A stretch of DNA of 56,707 bases, taken from NCBI GenBank assembly GCA_039029195.1, contig JBCCGR010000027.1:1-56707 (forward strand), in the 5' to 3' direction. The DNA comes from JBCCGR01 sp039029195 (lineage in GTDB: Bacteria; Pseudomonadota; Alphaproteobacteria; Rhizobiales; Rhizobiaceae). The translations under genes and the position numbers were made by a program. Below the pieces are notes generated by a model. It made no database searches, was not told where the DNA came from, and saw nothing but the letters and a program-made list of their open reading frames with translations. Positions 17,050 to 25,823 of the stretch are shown here, piece by piece (position 1 is the stretch's first letter; each line of letters opens with the position of its first letter).

Positions 17050-18582
17050 ATGCAGGACATTCTCAACGAGCTTGAAAACCGGCGCGCCAGTGCGCGGCTT
17101 GGGGGCGGAGAACGCCGCATTTCAGCGCAGCACGGCAAGGGTAAGCTGACCGCGCGCGAACGCATCGACATTTTGCTCGATCACGGCTCGTTCGAAGAAT
17201 ACGACATGTTTGTCACCCATCGCTGTGCCGATTTCGGCATGGATGAGCAGCACATTCCAGGCGATGGTGTGGTCACCGGATGGGGAACGATCAATGGCCG
17301 GTTGGTCTACGTGTTCTCCCAGGATTTTACCGTTCTGGGTGGCTCATTGTCGGAAACCCATGCCGAGAAAATCTGCAAGGTGATGGATCTGGCCGTCCAA
17401 AACGGAGCGCCCGTTATCGGGCTCAACGATTCCGGCGGTGCACGCATTCAGGAAGGTGTGGCCTCTTTGGGAGGTTATGCGGACGTATTCCTGCGTAACA
17501 CGCTTGCTTCCGGGGTGGTTCCCCAGATCTCGGTCATCATGGGACCGTGTGCCGGCGGCGCGGTTTACTCCCCGGCGATGACGGACTTCATCTTCATGGT
17601 GAAGGACACATCCTATATGTTCGTAACCGGACCAGACGTTGTGAAAACCGTCACAAACGAAGTGGTGACGGCCGAAGAACTTGGTGGGGCATCGACCCAC
17701 ACCAAGAAATCTTCGGTGGCTGATGGCGCGTTCGAAAATGATGTGGAAGCGCTGATGGAGATTCGACGTCTCGTCGACTTTCTGCCGCTTTCCAACCGCG
17801 AAAAGCCACCACTTCTACCCACAGAAGATCCGCAAGATCGCTTGGCGAATGCGCTCGACACCATCATCCCCGATAATGCCAACACGCCATACGATATGCG
17901 TGAGGTCATCACATCGATTGCGGATGAGGCCAACTTCTACGAATTGCAGCAGGATTTTGCGGGCAACATCCTCACCGGCTTTATCCGTATTGAGGGATCG
18001 ACCGTAGGGGTTGTTGCCAACCAGCCAATGGTTCTGGCCGGATGTCTCGACATCGATTCATCGCGCAAGGCGGGCCGGTTTGTGCGGTTCTGCGATGCAT
18101 TCAACATTCCGATCCTGACCTTGGTGGATGTGCCCGGCTTCCTGCCTGGAACCGCGCAGGAATATGGCGGCATCATCAAGCATGGGGCGAAACTTTTGTT
18201 CGCCTACGCCGAAGCGACGGTTCCCAAAGTCACGGTGATCACCCGCAAGGCCTATGGCGGCGCCTACGACGTGATGTCGTCAAAGCATCTGCGCGGGGAT
18301 GTGAACTATGCCTGGCCTCCGGCGGAAATTGCAGTGATGGGCGCAAAAGGAGCCGTTGAAATTCTCTATCGTTCAGAGCTTGGCGATGGAGATAAGATTG
18401 CGCAGCGCACCAAGGAATATGAAGATCGCTTTGCCAACCCGTTTGTGGCAGCTCAGCGTGGCTTTATTGATGATGTGATCATGCCGCACTCAACTCGCAG
18501 ACGCGTTGCCCGGGCTTTCCAAACGCTAGCCAACAAGAAACTCGATAACCCCTGGAAAAAGCACGACAACATTCCGTTGTAG
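17050..18582 (+). CDS. pccB: Propionyl-CoA carboxylase beta (carboxyltransferase) subunit
   Basis: Transfers carboxyl from biotin on PccA to propionyl-CoA, giving methylmalonyl-CoA. The 510-residue protein is full length with the crotonase-like N and C halves: oxyanion-hole segments GLNDSGGARIQEGV and MGPCAGGAVYSPAMTDFIFM, and the C-terminal DVPGFLPGTAQEYGGIIKHGAKLL and ITRKAYGGAYDVM. A GGAGG lies about 14 nt upstream of the ATG, slightly far. It is separated from pccA by three small genes (18595-19458). Confidence 0.97.
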   Translation: MQDILNELENRRASARLGGGERRISAQHGKGKLTARERIDILLDHGSFEEYDMFVTHRCADFGMDEQHIPGDGVVTGWGTINGRLVYVFSQDFTVLGGSLSETHAEKICKVMDLAVQNGAPVIGLNDSGGARIQEGVASLGGYADVFLRNTLASGVVPQISVIMGPCAGGAVYSPAMTDFIFMVKDTSYMFVTGPDVVKTVTNEVVTAEELGGASTHTKKSSVADGAFENDVEALMEIRRLVDFLPLSNREKPPLLPTEDPQDRLANALDTIIPDNANTPYDMREVITSIADEANFYELQQDFAGNILTGFIRIEGSTVGVVANQPMVLAGCLDIDSSRKAGRFVRFCDAFNIPILTLVDVPGFLPGTAQEYGGIIKHGAKLLFAYAEATVPKVTVITRKAYGGAYDVMSSKHLRGDVNYAWPPAEIAVMGAKGAVEILYRSELGDGDKIAQRTKEYEDRFANPFVAAQRGFIDDVIMPHSTRRRVARAFQTLANKKLDNPWKKHDNIPL

Positions 18583-18594
18583 GTTGTCGGCTTC

Positions 18595-18831
18595 ATGCCG
18601 ACAATTTAACGATGGCGTGGGCAAAAGTTCTTTTTCTACTCGAAAGAGATCGGTGAACTTCCACATGTGCATGTGTTGAAAGACAACAAGCAGGTCAAAA
18701 TTTGGCTTCAGCCATTGTCTTTGGCAAAGAATGCTGACTTTGCCACCCACGAGGTGAATGCTATTCTTTCAGAATGTGAAAGACACGCTGATGTGTTTCT
18801 AGAGGCTTGGCATGACTATTTTGGACATTGA
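18595..18831 (+). pseudogene. DUF4160 protein gene with an in-frame stop at codon 5
   Basis: Twelve nt after pccB, frame 18595 reads Met-Pro-Thr-Ile, then TAA at 18607-18609, then an uninterrupted 73 codons to TGA at 18829. The downstream part is a typical DUF4160 protein: GQKFFFYSKEIGELPHVHV, KQVKIWLQPLSLAKN, and a C-terminal LEAWHDYF. The start MPTI is also the family's usual N-terminus, so the frame is ancestral and a single base change made the stop. No in-frame ATG follows before the core strand; GTG and TTG codons only occur within the PHVHVL segment. It overlaps the next gene by 20 nt, the usual DUF4160-DUF2442 arrangement. A sequencing error is possible. Confidence 0.75.
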
Positions 18832-19096
18832 CGAAACTGCTCTGGCGGGAATTGATGTGAAAATTGGCACTGACTTCGTAGCATTTACCTTAGCTGATGG
18901 TAGCAGCGTGAGTGCGCCGGTTTGGTGGTATCCCCGGTTGGCCACAGCAAGTTTGGAACAACAGCAGAACTGGGAAATATTACCCTTCGGTGATGCGGTC
19001 GCCTGGCATGAAATTGATGAATATATCAGTGCCAAAGCGCTGCTGGCTGGCGGACCAGCCCCTGGCGCACGCCCTCAGGCCGAAGCCGCAGAGTGA
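18812..19096 (+). CDS. DUF2442 domain protein
   Basis: A 94-residue protein starting MTILDIDETALAGIDVKI and containing the DUF2442 hallmarks LADGSSVSAPVWWYPRL and EILPFGDAVAWHEIDEYIS. The function is unknown; DUF2442 genes are very often paired with DUF4160 as here, and such pairs have been likened to toxin-antitoxin loci without proof that I know of. The C-terminal 20 residues are an Ala/Gly/Pro-rich tail. The partner gene in front carries a nonsense codon, so DUF2442 may be an orphan in this strain. Confidence 0.85.
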   Translation: MTILDIDETALAGIDVKIGTDFVAFTLADGSSVSAPVWWYPRLATASLEQQQNWEILPFGDAVAWHEIDEYISAKALLAGGPAPGARPQAEAAE

Positions 19097-19131
19097 AGAA
19101 TAAACTGAAATACAAGTTAGGGAACCCAAAA

Positions 19132-19458
19132 ATGATCATCACGACCACCGATGCCGTTCCCGGCGCTGAAGTTGACCAAATACTGGGCGTGGTTGCCGGC
19201 GAAGCGGTGCTTGGCGCCAATGTGTTTCGCGATATATTCGCCTCGATCCGCGACTTTGTCGGTGGTCGCGCTGGCGGCTATCAAAAGGTGCTTAGTGATG
19301 GCCGTAAAATGGCCTTGGATGACCTTGCCGTCGAGGCTGAGGAGTTAGGTGCGGATGCCGTGATCGCGGTCGATATCGACTATGAGGCAATTGGCTCAAA
19401 CGGCTCAATGCTCATGGTGTCTGCCAATGGAACGGCCGTTCGACTGCGTCGTGTTTGA
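19132..19458 (+). CDS. YbjQ/UPF0145 family protein
   Basis: A 108-residue protein beginning MIITTTDAVPGAEVDQILGV with GEAVLGANVFRDIFASIRDFVGGRAGGY and EELGADAVIAVDIDYE, the signature of the YbjQ (heavy-metal-binding, UPF0145) family, small pentameric proteins of unclear function. The ATG at 19132 is preferred over the GTG at 19093 because the family begins at MI.TTT and an AGGGA lies 8-9 nt upstream. It sits between pccB and pccA with no obvious link to propionate metabolism. Confidence 0.9.
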   Translation: MIITTTDAVPGAEVDQILGVVAGEAVLGANVFRDIFASIRDFVGGRAGGYQKVLSDGRKMALDDLAVEAEELGADAVIAVDIDYEAIGSNGSMLMVSANGTAVRLRRV

Positions 19459-19566
19459 GGCGAATGCAGCACTGCGACATTCCGCCTAAGTCTTTCCGAT
19501 TAGTCATATTGTTGATGTGGACGGCGCCGTGCGAGCGGCGTAGACAGATCGTTGTGGAGGATCTGA

Positions 19567-21567
19567 ATGTTTTCAAAAATTCTTATTGCCAACCGCGGTG
19601 AAATCGCCTGCCGGGTTATAAAAACGGCACGCAAGATGGGCATAGCCACGGTCGCCGTCTATTCAGATGCGGATCGTGATGCGTTGCACGTGAAAATGGC
19701 TGATGAGGCGGTTCATATCGGCCCGCCACCAGCTGCTGAGTCCTACATTGTCAACGACAAAATCATGGCGGCAATCAAGGAGACCGGTGCGGAAGCCGTT
19801 CATCCCGGCTATGGTTTTCTCTCAGAAAATCCAAAATTTGCTGCCGCGCTTGATGAAGCAGGCATTGCCTTCATCGGCCCACCAGTAGGCGCGATTGAAG
19901 CGATGGGTGACAAGATCACCTCCAAGAAACTCGCAGCCGATGCTGGTGTTTCTACTGTTCCCGGTCATATGGGCCTGATCGAAGATGCGGAGGAAGCCGT
20001 CAGGATTGCCTCCCAGATTGGCTATCCCGTCATGATCAAGGCCTCGGCGGGTGGCGGCGGCAAAGGTATGCGGATTGCCTGGAACGATGATGAAGCGAGA
20101 GAAGGTTTTCAATCCTCCAAGAACGAAGCGGCGTCATCCTTTGGAGATGACCGGATTTTCATCGAGAAATTCGTCACGCAGCCGCGCCACATCGAGATTC
20201 AGGTTCTGGGCGACAAGCACGGCAACTGCATCTATCTGGGCGAGCGCGAGTGCTCGATCCAGCGTCGCAATCAAAAGGTTATCGAAGAAGCGCCCTCCCC
20301 GTTTCTGGATGAAGAGACTCGGGTGCGCATGGGCGACCAGGCCGTGGCGCTGGCAAAGGCTGTTGACTATTGTTCGGCAGGAACCGTGGAGTTTATCGTT
20401 GATGGCGACAAGAACTTCTACTTCCTAGAAATGAACACCCGCCTTCAGGTGGAGCATCCGGTGACCGAGCTCATCACGGGTGTCGATCTGGTTGAGCAGA
20501 TGATCCGCGTGGCGAATGGCGAGCAGCTGTCTCTTTCGCAAAGCGACATTGTGCTCAACGGCTGGTCAATTGAATCCCGCCTATATGCGGAAGACCCTTA
20601 CCGCAATTTCCTGCCGTCGATTGGACGACTGACGCGCTATCGCCCGCCCGAGGAAGGCACCAGCGAAGACGGCACGATCATCCGCAATGATACAGGGGTT
20701 TATGAAGGCGGTGAGATTTCGCGCTTTTATGATCCGATGATCGCCAAACTGTGCAGCTGGGGCCCGGATCGCACCTCTGCGATCGCCAAGATGAGCGAGG
20801 CCTTAAACCGCTTTGAAGTGGAAGGCATTGGCCACAATCTGCCTTTCCTCTCAACCGTGATGGACCAGCAACGGTTTCAGGACGGCACGCTCACCACGGC
20901 CTATATTGATGAGGAGTTTCCGGACGGTTTTTCCGGGGCTGAGCTCGACGATGAGAGCCTGCAGGATCTTGCAGCCGTTGCGGCCACGCTGAATGAGATA
21001 GAAGCGTCCCGCTTGAGCCAGATTTCCGGCGCGAGGGCCGCGAAGAAGTCGAAATGGCGCGCGGTTGCGGTCTCTTGCGGCGAGTTTGGCGAAACATTCA
21101 AAGTAAAGAGCAAAAAGCCTGGCCGCTTCAAGGTGAAGCTAGACGAAGAAACAGTGAGCGTTCGATCCAATTGGCTGCCGGGCGATGCGTTGTGCAAAGC
21201 CGAAGTCGACGACCGCACGATCATTGCCAAAGTCGAGAAAACACCGCTTGGCTATCGCATGCGCCACCGGGGTGCCGATCTTACCTTCAAAGCGCTTGCC
21301 CCGCACATTGCCGCTCTTGATGCGCTGATGCCAGAAAAGCTGCCGCCCGATACGTCCAAACTGTTATTGTGCCCAATGCCTGGACTGGTGGTATCCCTCT
21401 CTGTCGCAGAAGGCGACGAAGTGGAAGAAGGTCAGGCGTTGGCCGTGGTAGAAGCCATGAAAATGGAAAACGTGCTGCGCGCCCAGAAGAAAGCCAAAGT
21501 CACATCCATCGCCGTGAAGCCCGGCGACAGCCTCCAGGTTGACGATGTGATTATGGAATTCGGGTGA
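19567..21567 (+). CDS. pccA: Propionyl-CoA carboxylase alpha (biotin carboxylase/carrier) subunit
   Basis: Carboxylates its own biotin with ATP and bicarbonate and delivers it to PccB. The 666 residues comprise the biotin carboxylase (MFSKILIANRGEIACRV; ATP-grasp loop ASAGGGGKGMRIAW near residue 160; EMNTRLQVEHPVTE), a BT linker domain, and a C-terminal biotinyl domain with the modified Lys632 in VEAMKMENVL. A GGAGG sits 7 nt before the ATG. The mutase gene follows with a gap of only 17 nt, so both are probably cotranscribed. Confidence 0.97.
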   Translation: MFSKILIANRGEIACRVIKTARKMGIATVAVYSDADRDALHVKMADEAVHIGPPPAAESYIVNDKIMAAIKETGAEAVHPGYGFLSENPKFAAALDEAGIAFIGPPVGAIEAMGDKITSKKLAADAGVSTVPGHMGLIEDAEEAVRIASQIGYPVMIKASAGGGGKGMRIAWNDDEAREGFQSSKNEAASSFGDDRIFIEKFVTQPRHIEIQVLGDKHGNCIYLGERECSIQRRNQKVIEEAPSPFLDEETRVRMGDQAVALAKAVDYCSAGTVEFIVDGDKNFYFLEMNTRLQVEHPVTELITGVDLVEQMIRVANGEQLSLSQSDIVLNGWSIESRLYAEDPYRNFLPSIGRLTRYRPPEEGTSEDGTIIRNDTGVYEGGEISRFYDPMIAKLCSWGPDRTSAIAKMSEALNRFEVEGIGHNLPFLSTVMDQQRFQDGTLTTAYIDEEFPDGFSGAELDDESLQDLAAVAATLNEIEASRLSQISGARAAKKSKWRAVAVSCGEFGETFKVKSKKPGRFKVKLDEETVSVRSNWLPGDALCKAEVDDRTIIAKVEKTPLGYRMRHRGADLTFKALAPHIAALDALMPEKLPPDTSKLLLCPMPGLVVSLSVAEGDEVEEGQALAVVEAMKMENVLRAQKKAKVTSIAVKPGDSLQVDDVIMEFG

Positions 21568-21584
21568 GCGCAGGAGGAAGGCAA

Positions 21585-23723
21585 ATGACCCAATCCCCAC
21601 CTCGCGACTGGCTTGATCTTGCCACCAAGGAATTGCGCGGCAAACCTGTCGATGATCTCACTTGGCAGACGCCGGAAGGCATTGCCATCAAGCCGCTTTA
21701 CACAGCAGATGATCTGCCTGAGGAGGCTACAACGGCCCTGCCTGGTGTTGCCCCATTCACCCGCGGCGTGAAAGCCACCATGTATGCGGGTCGTCCCTGG
21801 ACCATCCGCCAATATGCAGGTTTTTCCACGGCGGAGGAATCCAACACGTTTTACCGCAAGAACCTCGCTGCCGGTCAAAAAGGTCTGTCGGTCGCCTTCG
21901 ATCTTGCCACCCACCGCGGCTATGACAGCGATCATCGACGCGTTGTCGGCGATGTGGGCAAGGCCGGGGTGGCGATTGATTCCGTCGAGGATATGAAAAT
22001 CCTCTTTAACAAAATCCCGCTTGAGGAAATGTCGGTCTCCATGACCATGAACGGTGCTGTTATTCCGGTGCTCGCCATGTTCATTGTGGCCGGTCAGGAA
22101 CAGGGCGTGGCGACAGAAAAGCTCTCAGGGACCATTCAGAATGACATTCTGAAAGAGTTCATGGTGCGCAACACCTACATTTATCCGCCGGAAGCTTCGA
22201 TGCGGATCGTTGCCGATATCATCGAATATACGGCAAACGAGATGCCGAAATTCAACTCAATCTCCATTTCCGGCTATCACATGCAGGAAGCGGGTTCGAC
22301 GCTGGCTCAGGAACTGGCCTACACGCTCGCGGACGGAAAAGAGTATGTGCGGGCAGCGCTGGCCAAAGGGCTTGATGTGGAACAGTTTGCAGGGCGGCTG
22401 TCGTTCTTTTTCTGCATCGGCATGAACTTCTTTATGGAGATCGCAAAACTGCGGGCAGCGCGCCAGATGTGGGCGCAAATCATGACGGAGTTCGGGGCGA
22501 AGTCGGAGCGTTCAAAAATACTGCGCACCCACTGCCAGACGTCCGGAGTGTCACTGACAGAGCAGGATCCCTACAACAACATCATGCGCACCGCGTTTGA
22601 GGCAATGTCAGCAACGCTTGGCGGCACTCAATCGCTGCACACAAATTCCTTTGATGAAGCTCTGGCACTGCCGACCGAATTTTCCGCCCGCATTGCCCGA
22701 AACACGCAGCTTGTGCTGCAGCACGAAACCGGCATTACCAACGTTGTCGATCCGCTCGGTGGCTCCTATTATGTGGAGCGTCTGACCAAGGATCTGACGG
22801 AAGAAGCCTGGCAGTTGATTGGTGAGGTCGAGAGCCTTGGAGGTATGACCGAGGCTGTAGCGCAGGGCCTTCCCAAGATGCGCATTGAAGAAGCAGCTGC
22901 CCGCCGCCAATCCCGCATCGATAAAGGCGAGGACGTGATTGTTGGGGTTAATCGCTTCCAGCTTGAGGATGAGCCGCCGGTTGACATTCTGGAGGTCGAC
23001 ACGACCAAAGTTCGGGCTCAGCAGGTGGCGCGGTTGGAGTCCATTCGGGCAACCCGAGATGGGGCGAAGCACAAACAGGCTATTGCTGTTCTTGAAGAAA
23101 CAGCACGCTCTGGCACGGGCAATCTACTGGCCGCAGCCGTTGAAGCCGCCCGCGCACGGGCCACACTCGGTGAAATTTCCGATGCGATGGAGCGGGCGTT
23201 CACCCGCCACGAAGCCGTAACGCGGGTGATTTCCGGCGTTTACAGCGACTCTTACAAAGACGATCCCGAATACGCGGCAATCCAGTCAAAGATAGCGAAC
23301 TACGCAACCGAACATGGTCGCAAACCGCATGTGCTTGTCGCGAAGATGGGTCAAGATGGGCATGACCGTGGCGCGAAAATCATCGCCACCGCATTTGCGG
23401 ATATCGGGTTCACTGTCGACCTTTCCAACATGTTCGAAACGCCAGAAGAAGTGGCCAAAAAGGCCATTGATCTGGGTGTTGATGTTGTGGGCGTATCCTC
23501 GCTTGCCGCGGGACACAAAACGCTGGTCCCTGCCCTCATTGATGAGCTGGCGGAACACAATGCAGCTCACATTTCGGTGGTTTGTGGCGGTGTAATTCCA
23601 GAGCAAGATTATGCGTTCCTTCGCGAGGCCGGGGTGGCCGAAATATTTGGTCCGGGCACCAATGTTCTGGATGCCGCCAATGCTGTGTTCGGACAGGTGA
23701 GTGGCGATCGACGCAATCGCTAA
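21585..23723 (+). CDS. scpA: Methylmalonyl-CoA mutase (adenosylcobalamin-dependent)
   Basis: Rearranges methylmalonyl-CoA to succinyl-CoA, the last step of propionate assimilation. The 712-residue single-chain form has the substrate-binding barrel (YAGRPWTIRQYAGFSTAEES, EAGSTLAQELAYTLADG, LGGTQSLHTNSFDEAL) and the C-terminal B12 domain with DGHDRG, the DxHxxG motif whose His593 ligates cobalt. The ATG at 21585 has AGGAGG about 7 nt upstream; an earlier start at 21564 overlaps pccA and is less likely. The epimerase and the chaperone MeaB are not in the window. Confidence 0.97.
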   Translation: MTQSPPRDWLDLATKELRGKPVDDLTWQTPEGIAIKPLYTADDLPEEATTALPGVAPFTRGVKATMYAGRPWTIRQYAGFSTAEESNTFYRKNLAAGQKGLSVAFDLATHRGYDSDHRRVVGDVGKAGVAIDSVEDMKILFNKIPLEEMSVSMTMNGAVIPVLAMFIVAGQEQGVATEKLSGTIQNDILKEFMVRNTYIYPPEASMRIVADIIEYTANEMPKFNSISISGYHMQEAGSTLAQELAYTLADGKEYVRAALAKGLDVEQFAGRLSFFFCIGMNFFMEIAKLRAARQMWAQIMTEFGAKSERSKILRTHCQTSGVSLTEQDPYNNIMRTAFEAMSATLGGTQSLHTNSFDEALALPTEFSARIARNTQLVLQHETGITNVVDPLGGSYYVERLTKDLTEEAWQLIGEVESLGGMTEAVAQGLPKMRIEEAAARRQSRIDKGEDVIVGVNRFQLEDEPPVDILEVDTTKVRAQQVARLESIRATRDGAKHKQAIAVLEETARSGTGNLLAAAVEAARARATLGEISDAMERAFTRHEAVTRVISGVYSDSYKDDPEYAAIQSKIANYATEHGRKPHVLVAKMGQDGHDRGAKIIATAFADIGFTVDLSNMFETPEEVAKKAIDLGVDVVGVSSLAAGHKTLVPALIDELAEHNAAHISVVCGGVIPEQDYAFLREAGVAEIFGPGTNVLDAANAVFGQVSGDRRNR

Positions 23724-23741
23724 ACATGTTAAGCGATTGCG
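23712..23741 (+). terminator. Strong hairpin across the mutase stop codon
   Basis: CGCAATCGCT (23712-23721) and AGCGATTGCG (23732-23741) form a perfect 10-bp stem with a 10-nt loop. The mutase TAA lies in the left arm and loop. No T-run follows, so this may be a mRNA 3'-end stabiliser or a Rho-type pause rather than an intrinsic terminator. Confidence 0.4.
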
Positions 23742-23797
23742 CATTGGCGCAGCGCCTGCCATAAAGACACGAGCAGCTATCGAGGAGGCAGTCGCTC

Positions 23798-25201
23798 GTG
23801 TCAGTTCAATCTGGTCTCGTACAGAATTTGAAAGCAATTCTGGGTTCAGCGGGATGGGTCGATCCGGAACCGGGCGGTCAGCACACCTCGGATATTTTCG
23901 GTGATGCGCCTCTCCCACTGCTGATTGCACGACCTTCAACAACGAACGAGATTTCACAGGTTGTCGCTGCTTGCGCTAAAATGGGCGTCTCCATCGTTCC
24001 TCAAGGCGGAAATTCCAATGTCTGCCGCATGGCGGTTCCACTTTCCGGCCAGGACTGCGTGGTGGTCTCGACCGAGCGTATGAACCAAATATTGGAAGTC
24101 GATCCAGACTGTTCCACTATGACATTGGAAGCAGGCTGCACCTTGCAACAGGCGCAGGAGGCAGCCGTCGAAAAGAACCGCCTCTTCGCGCCCGACTGGG
24201 GCGCACGTGGTACTGCTCACATCGGTGGCGCGCTGTCAACCAATGGCGGCGGGCTGAACGTCGTTCGCTATGGCACCACGCGGGAACAGGTGATGGGTCT
24301 GGAAGTGGTTCTGCCAGATGGCCGTGTATGGGACGGTATGCGTGCGCTGCACAAGGACAATTCAGGCTATGATCTGAAGCATATGTTCATCGGGTCTGAA
24401 GGCACGTTGGGCATCATCACCAAAGCCATCGTGAAGCTGCATCCTCTGCCGCGCGAAAGCCAGTCGATGTTCTGCGCACTCACCGACATGACCCGCCTGA
24501 TCGAACTGTTCAATCTGGCGCGCGCAATTGGTGGCGATCGGCTCACGGCATTTGAGCTTCTGCCGGGTCTAGGTGTCGAGAAAGCGCTGGGGCGCTATCC
24601 TGACCTGCAACGACCATTGGAAACGCGCTCCGATTGGTATGTTCTGATCAGATTCGCAGGAACCGAGCCCGTTGAAGCCGACTTAATGAAACTCTTTGAA
24701 CAAGGGTTTGACCAAGAGATCCTCGCGGACGCGGTAATGTCACAGTCTCTATCGCAGGAACAGAACCTTTGGGAACTCCGCGACCAGATGATACCCAAAC
24801 AGTATTTTCCCGAACCGATGCTCAAATGGGATGTGTCTGTACCGATAACCCGGATTGTGGATTTTTTGGATCAAGCAGCAAAAATCGTACAAACGCATCA
24901 ATCGAACGCTATTCCATATGCCGTGGGGCACGTGGGTGACGGGAACATTCACTATTCTGTTTTTCCAGTCGCAGCGGATACCGATAATCTTGATGGACTT
25001 TGCGATCGAATTTACAGCGACATCGACGATCTGATCTGGTCACTGGGTGGATCGATTGTTGCCGAACACGGCGTCGGTTCTGTTTTCGTTGAACGTATGC
25101 GGCGGCAGAAATCTGACGTCGAATATGAGCTCCTGCAGAACCTGAAACGCTCATTTGATCCGAAGGGCATCATGAACCCAGGCAAGCTCATTGCCGACTG
25201 A
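23798..25201 (+). CDS. FAD-binding oxidoreductase, GlcD / D-2-hydroxyacid dehydrogenase type
   Basis: A 467-residue flavoprotein of the VAO/PCMH superfamily. The N-terminal FAD domain has IVPQGGNSNVCRMAVP, the middle has GTAHIGGALSTNGGGLNVVRYG, and the C-terminal cap ends with HVGDGNIHYSVFP and VAEHGVGSVFVERM, the metal and substrate-binding His motifs of D-lactate, glycolate and D-2-hydroxyglutarate dehydrogenases. The exact 2-hydroxyacid is not decided by sequence. The start is GTG with GAGGAGG 9 nt upstream. It is 74 nt after the mutase gene. Confidence 0.88.
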   Translation: MSVQSGLVQNLKAILGSAGWVDPEPGGQHTSDIFGDAPLPLLIARPSTTNEISQVVAACAKMGVSIVPQGGNSNVCRMAVPLSGQDCVVVSTERMNQILEVDPDCSTMTLEAGCTLQQAQEAAVEKNRLFAPDWGARGTAHIGGALSTNGGGLNVVRYGTTREQVMGLEVVLPDGRVWDGMRALHKDNSGYDLKHMFIGSEGTLGIITKAIVKLHPLPRESQSMFCALTDMTRLIELFNLARAIGGDRLTAFELLPGLGVEKALGRYPDLQRPLETRSDWYVLIRFAGTEPVEADLMKLFEQGFDQEILADAVMSQSLSQEQNLWELRDQMIPKQYFPEPMLKWDVSVPITRIVDFLDQAAKIVQTHQSNAIPYAVGHVGDGNIHYSVFPVAADTDNLDGLCDRIYSDIDDLIWSLGGSIVAEHGVGSVFVERMRRQKSDVEYELLQNLKRSFDPKGIMNPGKLIAD

Positions 25202-25297
25202 GTTTCGTCTTCGAGGCGTGGATAAGTTCTGCGCCGCAAAGAAATGACCTGTTCGCTGTCCCACCAAGCCCACGTTCATTAGCTGCTCGGTTCCCCT

Positions 25298-25332
25298 GGA
25301 AATCACGGCACTCATCCGAAACCGTGATTTCC
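25298..25332 (+). terminator. Long perfect hairpin after the FAD oxidase gene
   Basis: GGAAATCACGG (25298-25308) and CCGTGATTTCC (25322-25332) make a perfect 11-bp stem with a 13-nt loop, about 100 nt after the oxidase stop and 55 nt before the DUF4864 gene. The sequence after it is CCGTATCTTTCTC, only weakly T-rich. Likely a transcription end between the two genes. Confidence 0.5.
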
Positions 25333-25387
25333 CCGTATCTTTCTCATGGTGCTACCGTTTGACGGTCCACACATCAGGAGGATCACC

Positions 25388-25810
25388 ATGTTGAAGTCGT
25401 TTCTGTCAGCTTTCGTGTTCTCGGGAGCAACCTTGTTTTCGGTGCTTTCATTTGCTCAGGGAAAAATCGAATTTCCAAGCCAGCAGGTGATTGAGAGCCA
25501 GATATTGGCCTTCAAGGCCAAGGAGCATGAGCAGGCCTTTTCGTTCGCATCGCCGCGTTTGCAGGTCATCTTTCGGGATGTCGAGAATTTCATTCGCATG
25601 GTGCGAAACGGGTATGAGCCGATCTACTCCGCCCGCTCGTGGAAATTTGGCCGAACCAAACAGGATGGTTCCACCATTCACCACGAGGTGATGATTTCCG
25701 GCCCCAGCGGCAGAGACTGGGTTGCACTCTACTCGCTGCAAAAACAGGATGATGGCTCCTGGCGCATCATTTCCGTTCGTCTGCTTAAGGCGCCTGGCGC
25801 CGGGGCTTGA
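25388..25810 (+). CDS. Secreted DUF4864 protein
   Basis: A 140-residue exported protein: an N-terminal signal peptide (MLKSFLSAFVFSGATLFSVLSFAQG, cleavage probable after SFA) followed by a DUF4864 domain (QQVIESQILAFKAKEHEQAF, DVENFIRMVRNGYEPIY, and the final DGSWRIISVRLLK). The NTF2-like family has no known role. The ATG at 25388 is supported by AGGAGG 6 nt upstream; a start at 25346 would put 14 extra residues before the signal. It converges on tgt with a 13-nt gap. Confidence 0.88.
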   Translation: MLKSFLSAFVFSGATLFSVLSFAQGKIEFPSQQVIESQILAFKAKEHEQAFSFASPRLQVIFRDVENFIRMVRNGYEPIYSARSWKFGRTKQDGSTIHHEVMISGPSGRDWVALYSLQKQDDGSWRIISVRLLKAPGAGA

Positions 25811-25823
25811 AGCGAGCATCTCA

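Noticed and set aside
18526..18750. 74-codon minus-strand frame over the DUF4160 locus
   Set aside because: The plus strand encodes a clear DUF4160 protein there; the minus frame is its shadow and overlaps the pccB end.
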